DNA from: Streptomyces sp. Q6
GTDB lineage: Bacteria > Actinomycetota > Actinomycetes > Streptomycetales > Streptomycetaceae
DNA length: 64,000 nucleotides
Assembly (NCBI RefSeq): GCF_036967205.1
Contig: NZ_CP146022.1
Coordinates: forward strand, 3,410,001-3,474,000
Reading direction: 5' to 3'
Positions within the stretch are counted from its first letter, which is position 1. Each line of letters begins with the position of its first letter. Shown here in pieces: positions 9,165 to 17,219 of this stretch. The position numbers and the translations under genes are program-made. Below the pieces are notes generated by a model, which was not told the origin of the DNA, did no database searches, and saw nothing but the letters and a program-made list of their open reading frames with translations.

Positions 9165-10560
9165 TCAAGCCACCCCCGCCCGAACCCTCCGCACCAACTG
9201 CCCCACTTCCCCGGCCAACCCCACCCCCACGGCCAGCGCCAGCGTCACCGCCGCGACGTTCACCATCCCCCGATCCCCACCGTGGTCCGCCCGGAGGCGA
9301 GCGCACTCAGCGACGCGTACAGCGCCCCGCCCGGCAGCAACGGCGCGATCCCGGGCACGACCAGCGGCAGCGCGGACTCCCGGCGGCGCCGGGCCACGAG
9401 ATGGCCCGCGCCGCCGACCACCGCGGCCACCAGCGCCGTGCCGACGAGCGACGAGAACCCCAGCGCCCGGAACTCGACCGCGACCACGAACCCGGCGAGC
9501 CCGAGCCCCGCGGCGGCCGGCCAGTCCCGTCGCGGGGTGCGGGCCCGTGCCGCCACGGCGACCGCGAAGACAACGGCGCCGACGGCCGGGGCGCCGAGGT
9601 GGTCGGCGCGCACCGCGGTCGGCACGAGGGGCACCTCGACCCCGCCAGATCGCCGAGCCCGAGCACCACCACGACACCGGTGACGACGGCGGCGAACACC
9701 AGCAGCGCGTCGCAGAGCCGGCCGAGCGCGGTCAGATAATGGCCGGTCAGCGCGTCCTGGATGGCGCTCACGAAGGTCACCGTGGGCAGCAGCCCGAGCA
9801 CCCCCGCCACCACGATGGCCTGCACGGCGGAGGGCGGCGCGGTCCCGCTGACGGCGAGCGCGAGCGCGCCGGCCGGCATCGACGCCACGGCGTACCGGTA
9901 GAACGCGGGCACCCCGCGCCGCCCCAGCCAGCCGCACAGCGCCGCCCCGAACAGCCCGGCCAGGAACGAGCACAGCGAGGTCAGCGGCCCGCCGCCGAAG
10001 ACGACGCTGCCGCCCGCGGCCACGAACCCGGTCTGCACCGGCACCCGCCACCGCCCGCCCCGCGCGGGCGGCCCGTCGAGCACCCGGGCCGTCTCGGCGC
10101 GCGCCTCGTCCAGATCGAGCTCGCGCGCGCTGATCCGGTCGACGAGCCGGTGGATCCGGCCCAGGGTGCGGAAGTCGGTGGCGTGCTTGCGGATGACGCG
10201 GCTCGCGTGCAGCGGCATGAGCTCGCCGGGCGCGTACGCGGACAGCTGCACGGAGGCGAGCGTGACGCCGGGCTCGCAGTAGCTCAGCCCGTACGTCTCG
10301 GCGGTGACCAGCATCCCGGCGACCGCCTCCTCGGCGGACCCGCCGTACGACAGGAGCGCCTCGCCGAGCCGCAGGGCGAGATCGGCGACGCGGGCGCCGT
10401 AGGCCTCCATGTCGGCGCGCCCGTCGTCGTGCAGCAGTTCACCGGCGTACCCGTAACTTCTCGTCGGTTCGAGCCCGCGCAGCCGGGGCAGGGCCTGCGT
10501 CAGCCAGGGGGGCGCCGGGGCGGCGCTGTCGATCGGGGGTGTGTCGGTCCTCACAGCCAT
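9165..10560 (-). pseudogene. ThrE-type threonine/serine exporter family protein, two frameshifts
   Basis: Membrane protein of the DUF1212/ThrE family, which exports threonine and serine in Corynebacterium. The start at 10560 (MAVRTDTPPIDSAAP) leads into a soluble domain (GYAGELLHDDGRADMEAYG, RIHRLVDRISARELDLDEA) and about ten helices. The frame breaks after VVVLGLGDLAG and resumes as VEVPLVPTAVRADHLGAPAV, then breaks again after TTVGIGG and resumes as MVNVAAVTLALAVGVGLAGE. Adding one base to the C-run at 9640-9643 and one to 9267-9271 restores about 465 residues ending VRRVRAGVA. Two single-base homopolymer losses in otherwise perfect sequence suggest sequencing error rather than decay. Confidence 0.8.
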
Positions 10561-10629
10561 ACAGATGGAGCGTAACGGACATATGGCCCATACGGCCCAG
10601 TAGCCCGACGAAAGATCCCCCGCCCGACC

Positions 10630-11430
10630 TCACCCCGTCAGCGCCGCCAGGAAGTCCTCCCGGCGCTCCGCCAGCCACGCCTGCCGCCGGTCCCAGCGGG
10701 CCCAACCGCCCTTGGCGGCATGGGCGTTGACGAACGGCGCGTCCCCGGCCGCGAGGCGGCGCGCGACGAAGGCGCGGCAGACCCCGACGGCCTGCTCGAT
10801 GACGGCGGGCAGCGCGGCACGCTCGTCGGCCCCGAGCCCGTACGCGTCGGCGAGGACGGTCAGGCGGTGCACGGGATCGAGCCCGGCCGGGTAGTGCGCG
10901 GACGCGGAGAGCGGGTCGAGCAGCGGCGCCCAGTAGCCGGCGGTCAGCGCGACGTCCCAGACCGGGCGGCCCGGTGCCGCCATGTCGAAGTCGATGAGGG
11001 CGGCGGCCCGGCCGGCACGGAAGACGACGTTCTCCGGGCAGACGTCGTTGTGGCACAGGACCAGTCCGGCACCGCGCGCGTCCGGGTCGGCGAACTCCCC
11101 CGACCAGTCGACGCCCGCGGGGAACTCCCGCGCCGCGTCGTGCATCCGCCGCAGCAGCGCCCCGACGGAACGGAGCGCGTCGTCGGTCATCGCCCAGCCG
11201 GGGAACGGCGGCAGGGCCACCTCGCCCGGGATGTACGTCACCTGCTCGCGCCGCCCGTCCGGCGACAGGCGTACGGAGGTCGGCGCACCGTCGAAACCGC
11301 GTCGACGCAGCCCGTCCAGGTGGGCGTGGAGCGCGGCCGCGTGCGGCGGCGCCGGGCGCTCGACGACCTCGCCGATCCGCACGACGGCCCCCGCGTTGGC
11401 GAGCCCGCCCGCCAGCGGCTCCCCGCTCAC
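10630..11430 (-). CDS. aminoglycoside phosphotransferase-like kinase
   Basis: A 266-residue protein of the APH/choline-kinase fold. The catalytic loop reads VLCHNDVCPENVVF (HxDxxxxN) and the metal-binding motif is ALIDFDMAAPGRPVWDVA. N-terminal lobe landmarks include REQVTYIPGEVALP. The family phosphorylates small hydroxylated molecules; the substrate here cannot be told and drug resistance should not be assumed, since housekeeping paralogues are common in Streptomyces. The GTG start at 11430 overlaps the LysE stop as GTGA, so the two genes are translationally coupled. Confidence 0.85.
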   Translation of the reverse strand: MSGEPLAGGLANAGAVVRIGEVVERPAPPHAAALHAHLDGLRRRGFDGAPTSVRLSPDGRREQVTYIPGEVALPPFPGWAMTDDALRSVGALLRRMHDAAREFPAGVDWSGEFADPDARGAGLVLCHNDVCPENVVFRAGRAAALIDFDMAAPGRPVWDVALTAGYWAPLLDPLSASAHYPAGLDPVHRLTVLADAYGLGADERAALPAVIEQAVGVCRAFVARRLAAGDAPFVNAHAAKGGWARWDRRQAWLAERREDFLAALTG

Positions 11431-12083
11431 TCCGCCCGCCCGGTCACCGCCACGCTCACGCCGAGCCCGACCATCGCGAGCCCGCCCGTCCCGCCGACCG
11501 CGGCGAGGCGGCGCGGGGAGCGCGCGAACCAGGAGCGGGCGGTGGACGCGGCGAGCCCCCAGGCGCTGTCGGAGGCGATCGCGATGACGTTGAAGACCAG
11601 GCCGAGCACGAGCATCTGGACCACCGAGTGGCCCGCGTCGCGGTCGACGAACTGCGGCAGCACCGCCGCGAAGAACACGATCGTCTTCGGGTTCGCGACC
11701 CCGACCAGGAAGCCTTCCCGGAACGTGCGCAGCGTCCCGCCGCCGGGACCCTCGTCGCCGTCCCGCCCGAACACCTCCGTCAACGCCCGGCGTTGACGGA
11801 ACGCCTTGACGCCGAGGTACACCAGATACGCCGCGCCCAGCAGCTTCAGCGCGGTGAAGACGACGATCGAGCGCTCGACGATCGAACCGATGCCGAGGGC
11901 CACGGCGACGACGAGGACGTACGCGCCGAGCGTGTTGCCCGCGACCGTCGTCAGGGCGGCGCGGCGCCCCTGCGCGAGGGCACGCCCGATGACGAACAGG
12001 ACGCTCGGGCCGGGGATCACGATGAGGAGGAAGGACATCGCCGCGAAGGCGAGCAGCCGGTCGGTGGACATCATGAGGTCCAT
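11427..12083 (-). CDS. LysE/RhtB-family amino-acid exporter
   Basis: A 218-residue inner-membrane protein with six hydrophobic segments. It has the family signature IVIPGPSVLFVIGRALAQGRRAAL near the N-terminus and GFLVGVANPKTIVFFAAVLPQF in the middle, each a LysE hallmark. These proteins export amino acids or derivatives by proton antiport. The start is ambiguous between ATG 12083, 12074 and 12071; none has a strong ribosome site, and 12083 was taken as the longest of the cluster. It is upstream of and overlapping the phosphotransferase gene, and divergent from the cupin gene. Confidence 0.88.
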   Translation of the reverse strand: MDLMMSTDRLLAFAAMSFLLIVIPGPSVLFVIGRALAQGRRAALTTVAGNTLGAYVLVVAVALGIGSIVERSIVVFTALKLLGAAYLVYLGVKAFRQRRALTEVFGRDGDEGPGGGTLRTFREGFLVGVANPKTIVFFAAVLPQFVDRDAGHSVVQMLVLGLVFNVIAIASDSAWGLAASTARSWFARSPRRLAAVGGTGGLAMVGLGVSVAVTGRAE

Positions 12084-12189
12084 GGAGCCACAGCGGCCCG
12101 CCCGGCCGCACCCCCCTTTTTCGATGCCACCGAATTTACGTACCTGCGCGCATTGCCAACCACCCCCGCCCGCCCGCACGCTGCCCTGC

Positions 12190-12702
12190 ATGACCGACGG
12201 ACTCTTGCTCTCCCCCGGCGCCGGTCGCAGGATCGAGACGGCCGGGATGACGCTCAAGGTCGGCGCGCACGAGACGCCACGGTGGTCGATGTTCGAGGCC
12301 GAGATCGGGGTCGGGTTCGACGTGGGCGCGCATCTGCACCGGGAGGCCGAGGAGGTCTTCTACGTCCTCGACGGTGAACTGGACCTGCTGGCCTTCGAGC
12401 CCCTGCGCCGCACCGGCCAGGACTGGCAGACCTGGGAGTCGCACAACGGCACGAAGGCGCTGCGCGGCGGGCCCGGCAGTGCCATGTACGTGCCCGCGGG
12501 CTGCCCCCACGCGTTCGCGAACCCGGGGCCCGCCCCGGCCCGCCTGCTCTTCCTCGTCGCGCCCGCCGGGCACGAGCTGTACCTGGCGGAGATGGGCGAA
12601 CTCCTCTCGTCCGGCGCGCCCGCCCCGGAGGCGGTCGCCGAGCTCCGACTCCGCTGGGACATCGAGCAGTTGACCCCGCTGCTGCCGGGGCGCCGCTCCT
12701 GA
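12190..12702 (+). CDS. cupin-domain protein
   Basis: A 170-residue single-domain cupin. Motif 1 reads GAHLHREAEEVFYVLDGELDL, with the metal-ligating histidines and Glu given here across two stretches (HLHREAEE, then YVLDGE), and motif 2 is AMYVPAGCPHAFANPGPAPAR. The fold may serve as an enzyme, isomerase or ligand sensor; no substrate can be assigned. It is transcribed away from lysE and runs toward the LuxR-type gene, ending 15 bp from the end of that gene. Confidence 0.8.
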   Translation: MTDGLLLSPGAGRRIETAGMTLKVGAHETPRWSMFEAEIGVGFDVGAHLHREAEEVFYVLDGELDLLAFEPLRRTGQDWQTWESHNGTKALRGGPGSAMYVPAGCPHAFANPGPAPARLLFLVAPAGHELYLAEMGELLSSGAPAPEAVAELRLRWDIEQLTPLLPGRRS

Positions 12703-12717
12703 CGCGGACCGCCCGGC

Positions 12718-13416
12718 TCAGACCAGCCGTCGGGCCGTCGCCCACCGGGTCAGCTCGTGCCGGTTCGACAGCTGGAGCTTCCTGAGCACCGCCGAGACGT
12801 GCGACTCGACCGTCTTGACCGAGATGAAGAGCTGCTTGGCGATCTCCTTGTACGCGTACCCCCGCGCGATCAGCCGCAGCACTTCCCGCTCGCGCTGGGT
12901 GAGGCGGTCGAGGTCCTCGTCCACCGGCGGCGCGTCCGTGGAGGCGAACGCGTCGAGGACGAAGCCCGCGAGCCGCGGCGAGAACACCGCGTCGCCGTCC
13001 TGCACACGGAAGATCGAGTCGACCAGGTCGGTGCCGGTGATGGTCTTCGTGACGTAGCCGCGCGCGCCGCCGCGGATGACGCCGATGACGTCCTCCGCCG
13101 CGTCCGACACGGACAGCGCGAGGAACCGGACCGGGCTCTGCGCGCCGGCCATCAACGGGGCGCAGCGGCGCAGGACTTCGACGCCGCCGCCGCCCGGCAG
13201 GTGCACGTCGAGCAGGACCACCTCCGGTCGCGTCGCCGTGATCACCGTGACCGCCTGGTCGACGTCGGCCGCCTCGCCGACGACCTCGACGCCCGTCGTC
13301 TCCGTGCGGCCGATCTCCGCCTGGACGCCGGTGCGGAACATGCGGTGGTCGTCGACCAGGACGACCCGCACATGGCGCTCGGGCCCCTGCTCCACTGCCT
13401 CGGTCTGTTCCGTCAT
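12718..13416 (-). CDS. NarL/LuxR-family response regulator
   Basis: A 232-residue two-component regulator. The receiver begins VRVVLVDDHRMFRTGV with acidic pocket DD, phospho-acceptor in PEVVLLDVHLPGGGG and the switch Lys in GYVTKTITGTDL. The C-terminal LuxR helix-turn-helix is LTQREREVLRLIARGYAYKE followed by KTVESHVSAVLRKLQLSNR. ATG 13416 overlaps the stop of the upstream histidine kinase (ATGA), which fixes its partner. It probably controls the divergent PspC/toast-rack operon at 14860. Confidence 0.93.
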   Translation of the reverse strand: MTEQTEAVEQGPERHVRVVLVDDHRMFRTGVQAEIGRTETTGVEVVGEAADVDQAVTVITATRPEVVLLDVHLPGGGGVEVLRRCAPLMAGAQSPVRFLALSVSDAAEDVIGVIRGGARGYVTKTITGTDLVDSIFRVQDGDAVFSPRLAGFVLDAFASTDAPPVDEDLDRLTQREREVLRLIARGYAYKEIAKQLFISVKTVESHVSAVLRKLQLSNRHELTRWATARRLV

Positions 13417-14708
13417 GACGTCTTCTCCGCCCTCTTCATGGTCAGTTCGACCTCGGTGCCACCGTCCGGCACCGCCCGCAGCCGGGCCGTCCCGCCGTTG
13501 CGTTCCATCCGGCCGATGATCGATTCTCTTACGCCCATGCGGTCGGCGGGGATCGAGTCGGGATCGAAGCCGGGGCCCCGGTCCCGTACGGAGACGAAGA
13601 CCTCGTCCCCCTCGACCTCCGCGAAGACCTGGACCGCGCCGCCCTCGCCACCGTACTTGGCGGCGTTCACCATCGCTTCCCTCGCGGCCTGCATCTGTGC
13701 CGTGACGCCCTCGTCGAGGGGGCAGTCGCCGACCACCACGACCTCCAGCGGGACGCCGTGCTTGTCCTCGACCTCGGCCGCGTTCCGCTTGACGGCCTCG
13801 GCGACCGTCTCGGGCTCCCGCGGGTTCTCGGCGGCGGCCGGCTTGTACAGCCAGGCCCGCAGGTCGCGCTCCTGGGCGCGGGCGAGACGGCGTACCTCCG
13901 CCGCGCTGTCCGCGTTGCGCTGGATCAGGGTGAGGGTGTGCAGCACCGAGTCGTGCACATGGGCGGCGACCTCCGCCCGCTCCTGCGCGCGGATGCGCAT
14001 CAGGCGCTCCTCGGACAGGTCCTGCGTCATCCGGACCAGGTAGGGGCCGGCGAGCAGCGCGATGCCGACGAGGACGGCGAGCGCCGCCTGGAGGATCGGG
14101 CCGAGGTGCTCGGTGGCGCCCTGCGTGACGAAGATGCCGGTGATCCCGGCGCCGACGAGGACGATCCCGGCCGCGGCGCGGGCCAGGCTCAGGGTGCGCC
14201 TGCGGCGGCCCGCCTCCATCCAGCGGGCCCGGCGGGCGTTGTCCGCCTGGCGCCAGACGAGGGCGACACCCGCGCCGACCAGGACCGTGGGGACCAGGTA
14301 CGCCTTGGTGTTGCCCGTGAGGTTCACGTTCTGCACGAAGATCATCGCGACGACGACCATCAGGAGCAGCGCGAGGATCTGGCCCTTGTCGGGGCGGCGC
14401 GCGACCAGTCTGCGCCGTCCGTCGGGGGCCGTCTCCGTGGTGAGGACCGTGGGGCGGCCCCCGCCGACGCCGCCGAGCCCCAGCGGCACGAAGAACCAGA
14501 ACGCCGCGTAGAGCAGCGCGCCGAGCCCGTCCGCCATGAACAGGCCCACGAAGACGAGCCTGACCCAGATCACCGGAAGCCCGAGATGCCCGGCGAGCCC
14601 CCGCGCGACCCCGCCGAGCCAGCGTCCGTCGCTGCTGCGGTAGAGCTTGCGCGGCGGCCGCGGGTCTCGCGTGTCTTCGGTGAGAGGGACGGTCGCTGCT
14701 TCCGGCAT
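13413..14708 (-). CDS. histidine kinase with N-terminal PspC domain
   Basis: A 431-residue membrane sensor kinase. Residues about 20-78 are a PspC domain (LYRSSDGRWLGGVARGLAGH with the paired hydrophobic stretch ending LYAAFWFFVPLG). Further membrane segments follow near 110-126, 136-150, 178-195 and 203-225. The HisKA_3 phospho-acceptor is His252 in AAHVHDSVLHTLTLIQ, and the ATPase shows REAMVNAAKYGG (N box) and DRGPGFDPDS (G1). ATG 14708 was preferred over 14744 because MPEAATVPLTEDTR begins the recognisable protein. It is coupled to the response regulator, and its PspC domain mirrors that of the divergent neighbour, suggesting membrane-stress sensing. Confidence 0.9.
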   Translation of the reverse strand: MPEAATVPLTEDTRDPRPPRKLYRSSDGRWLGGVARGLAGHLGLPVIWVRLVFVGLFMADGLGALLYAAFWFFVPLGLGGVGGGRPTVLTTETAPDGRRRLVARRPDKGQILALLLMVVVAMIFVQNVNLTGNTKAYLVPTVLVGAGVALVWRQADNARRARWMEAGRRRRTLSLARAAAGIVLVGAGITGIFVTQGATEHLGPILQAALAVLVGIALLAGPYLVRMTQDLSEERLMRIRAQERAEVAAHVHDSVLHTLTLIQRNADSAAEVRRLARAQERDLRAWLYKPAAAENPREPETVAEAVKRNAAEVEDKHGVPLEVVVVGDCPLDEGVTAQMQAAREAMVNAAKYGGEGGAVQVFAEVEGDEVFVSVRDRGPGFDPDSIPADRMGVRESIIGRMERNGGTARLRAVPDGGTEVELTMKRAEKTS

Positions 14709-14859
14709 GCCACCGATCGTCACACGCGGTACGGGGCGGGGCATCAGGGTCGACCCCGGAAACTTCCCTGATCCCCTCCGCGGTCTCGGGGGCGATCTCA
14801 GGGTCCGGCCAGGGTTGTCCCGACTGCCGTCCGCGGCCCCGGCCCGTCACCATGGGCGT

Positions 14860-16194
14860 ATGACCCAGGAGCCTCAGGACGCGAGGGGGGACGCGGCGGC
14901 GACCGCGCCCGGCGCGCCGTCCGCACCGGACAAGTCGGCGCAAGCACCCGCCCCGCTGCGCCGATTCCGCAGGGACCGGCGGTACAAGACGCTGGGCGGC
15001 GTGTGCTCGGGGCTTGGCCGGCACTGCGACATGGACCCGGTGATCTTCCGGATCGGCCTGGCCGTGCTCGCCGTGACCGGCGGCGTCGGCCTGATCTTCT
15101 ACGGCTTCGCGTGGCTGTTCGTCCCGTACGACGACGAGGACGAGAACGAGTTCCACAAGCTGCTCACGGGCCGCGTCGACGGCCCCGGACTCGCCGCGAT
15201 CGTCACCGCCCTGGTCGGCTGCGGCGTCTTCCTCTCCATGCTGAACAACGGCGGCGCGCTCACCTTCGCCGCCGTCCTCGCCCTGCTGCTCGCGGGCGCC
15301 GGCTACTGGTCGCAGCAGCGCCGCACCGCCCTCCCCGACCCGACCTCCGCGCAGACCGTCGCCGACGCGCCGCCGGAGGCCCAGGCGCCGCCCGTCGGCG
15401 GGGCGCCGTCGTGGTGGCGCGACCCGATCGTCAAGGACGGCTCGCACGTCGGCGGCACCGGCTACTTCTGGGGCCCGGCGGGCAGCGAGGACCTCTCGCC
15501 CGCGTACGCCGCCGCCCGCGGCCCCGCCGCGGCCCGGCCGCCCGCCGGACCACCGGCCCCGCGCGGGCCCCGCGGCATCGGCGCCCTCACGTTCCTCCTC
15601 GCCCTGGTCGCGGGCTGCCTCGGCACCGGACTGACCTGGGACGACCGCACGCTCGGCAACAGCTTGCAGACCGGGCTCGCCTGCGCGCTCGGCGTCTTCG
15701 GCCTGGGCATCGCGGCGAGTGCCTTCCGCGGCCGCACCAGCGGCGGGTCGATCATCCTGGCGATCCTCACGGCGGGCCTGCTCGCGGGCGCCGCCGCGCT
15801 GCCCACCAACATCAGCACGGACTGGGTCCGCACGGACTGGGCGCCGTCGAGCGCGGCGCGGCTGCGGCCGCAGTACGAACTCGGCACGGGCGTCGGCACG
15901 CTCGACCTGTCGAAGGTGGACATCGCCGAGGGCAGGTCCGCGACCACGCACGTCGAAGTGGGCGCGGGCCAGGCGAAGATCGTGCTGCCGAAGGGCGAGC
16001 GGGTGCGGCTCCACGTCGACGTGGGCGTCGGCGACATCAGGCTCCCCGACGACACGTCCCCTGACGTGGACGTGCGCCCCGGCCAGGAGAAGACGGTGAC
16101 GCTCGACCCCGCCGCGGGCAGCAAGGACGTCGGCACGCTGGTGCTGTCGGTCGAGGTCGGTCTCGGACAGGTGGAGGTGTCCCGTGCGGCATGA
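14860..16194 (+). CDS. PspC-domain membrane protein with C-terminal toast-rack domain
   Basis: A 444-residue protein. An Ala/Pro-rich cytoplasmic start leads into a PspC domain at about 41-95 (YKTLGGVCSGLGRHCDMDP, then FYGFAWLFVPYDDEDENEF). Several helices follow, and the last 100 residues form a beta-repeat domain rich in G-x-L/I steps (LGTGVGTLDLSKVDIAEG, VEVGAGQAKIVLPKG, VDVGVGDIRLPDD), the LiaF/DUF4097-like toast-rack fold. PspC-toast-rack combinations belong to actinobacterial envelope-stress systems. It is divergent from the PspC histidine kinase pair and overlaps the next gene by 11 bp. Confidence 0.85.
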   Translation: MTQEPQDARGDAAATAPGAPSAPDKSAQAPAPLRRFRRDRRYKTLGGVCSGLGRHCDMDPVIFRIGLAVLAVTGGVGLIFYGFAWLFVPYDDEDENEFHKLLTGRVDGPGLAAIVTALVGCGVFLSMLNNGGALTFAAVLALLLAGAGYWSQQRRTALPDPTSAQTVADAPPEAQAPPVGGAPSWWRDPIVKDGSHVGGTGYFWGPAGSEDLSPAYAAARGPAAARPPAGPPAPRGPRGIGALTFLLALVAGCLGTGLTWDDRTLGNSLQTGLACALGVFGLGIAASAFRGRTSGGSIILAILTAGLLAGAAALPTNISTDWVRTDWAPSSAARLRPQYELGTGVGTLDLSKVDIAEGRSATTHVEVGAGQAKIVLPKGERVRLHVDVGVGDIRLPDDTSPDVDVRPGQEKTVTLDPAAGSKDVGTLVLSVEVGLGQVEVSRAA

Positions 16195-16387
16195 GTTCTC
16201 TCCGGGACGGCTGGTGGCGGGCCTGTTCCTGCTGCTCACCGCGATCGTCTACCTCGGCGACGCGGGCGGCGCGTGGGACACCCCGTGGTTCGTGGTGATC
16301 CCCCTGGTGTGCGGGGGCCTCGGCCTGGCGGGAGCGGTGGGCACGGTCACCCGCGCGGTGCGTACCCGACGCCGCCGGTCGGCCTGA
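16184..16387 (+). CDS. small two-helix membrane protein
   Basis: A 67-residue protein with GTG start inside the end of the PspC/toast-rack gene, so co-translated with it. It holds two hydrophobic helices (VAGLFLLLTAIVYLGD and FVVIPLVCGGLGLAGAVGTV) and a basic tail, TRAVRTRRRRSA, which places the C-terminus in the cytoplasm. I do not recognise a named family. The tight overlap suggests an accessory or small regulatory subunit of the PspC membrane complex. Confidence 0.75.
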   Translation: MRHEFSPGRLVAGLFLLLTAIVYLGDAGGAWDTPWFVVIPLVCGGLGLAGAVGTVTRAVRTRRRRSA

Positions 16388-16430
16388 AGCGGCCGTGTCG
16401 CGTCCGCGGCTTCGCCGCGAGCCTTCAGCG

Positions 16431-16458
16431 ATGAGAGGTGATGAGAGGTGATGAGAGG
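16431..16458 (+). repeat. 10-bp direct repeat, nearly three copies
   Basis: The unit ATGAGAGGTG occurs at 16431-16440 and 16441-16450, followed by ATGAGAGG at 16451-16458. It lies in the gap between the small membrane protein and the DoxX gene. A small perfect hairpin (CGCGGC-TTC-GCCGCG) precedes it at 16405-16419 and may help end transcription. Confidence 0.85.
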
Positions 16459-16540
16459 CCGCACCGAAGGCGCGCCTCTCAGGGGCGTGGCGAACCGCGT
16501 GACCCGCCACCCACGCCCCGCACCCGACACGAACCGGCCG

Positions 16541-17062
16541 CTACGCCGCTCCCCCGGCCCTGCGGCGGCGCCACCACGCGTCGACCGACCAGACCGACGC
16601 CCCGGCGAGGACCAGCGGCAGCCAGGCCATCAGGTACGCCAGGTCGTTCCCCAGGTAGTACGGCTCGGTGGCCCAGCTCACCGTCAGCCACAGGCTCAGC
16701 GAGATCAGCGCCCCGCCGAGCGCGGCGACCCGGGCCAGCACCCCGAGCAGGGTGCCGATGCCGACCGCCAGCTCGCCGAGGGCGATCGCGTAGCCGAACC
16801 CGGTCGGTGACTTCAGCGCCAGGTCGACGAGTTCCGGGAGCGCGGAGATGTCCCGCACTCCGCGCATCTGCTCACCGATCGACCCGTCGCCGCTCGCCTT
16901 GAAGAACGCGCTGTCGGTGAGCTTGTCGAAGGCGGCGTAGATGAACGTGACGCCGAGGAAGACGCGCAGGGGGATCAGGGCGTACCGCTGGGCGGTGTCG
17001 CGCCAGTCCCCGCCCCCTTCGACGTAACTGGTGTGCATATCGCTTCGGATGCCGTGCGCCAT
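16541..17062 (-). CDS. DoxX-family membrane protein
   Basis: A 173-residue protein with four hydrophobic helices. The DoxX pattern is visible: LIPLRVFLGVTFIYAAFDKL near the start, then GFGYAIALGELAVGIGTLLGV, and a third helix GALISLSLWLTVSWATEPY. DoxX proteins are small inner-membrane proteins, some forming oxidoreductase complexes with thiosulfate or mycothiol partners; no partner is adjacent. ATG 17062 is preceded by GGA and GAGAGG; an internal ATG at 17038 has no ribosome site. Convergent with the PspC operon. Confidence 0.82.
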   Translation of the reverse strand: MAHGIRSDMHTSYVEGGGDWRDTAQRYALIPLRVFLGVTFIYAAFDKLTDSAFFKASGDGSIGEQMRGVRDISALPELVDLALKSPTGFGYAIALGELAVGIGTLLGVLARVAALGGALISLSLWLTVSWATEPYYLGNDLAYLMAWLPLVLAGASVWSVDAWWRRRRAGGAA

Positions 17063-17219
17063 CGCCGATCCGCCGCCTCTCGCGCCTGGTGCCAGGGACC
17101 TTTACCCGACCATACGTACGAGAACGCGGACCGGCTCAGCCGGGCGGCCATTCCGTTACGCCATCAACTGCTCGGCCGACCGCCCCGCCACCCGCTCGGT
17201 CGACAGCTCGATCGACGGC

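Noticed and set aside
10630-11430. Aminoglycoside resistance gene
   Set aside because: The APH fold is clear, but no resistance context or subclass-specific residues are seen; chromosomal housekeeping paralogues are common.
12718-16239. A 1173-codon minus-strand frame covering the PspC and regulator genes
   Set aside because: Only its first-listed end (12718-13416) codes for a real protein; the rest is Arg/Gly/Ala-rich antisense of the histidine kinase and PspC genes, caused by the high GC content.
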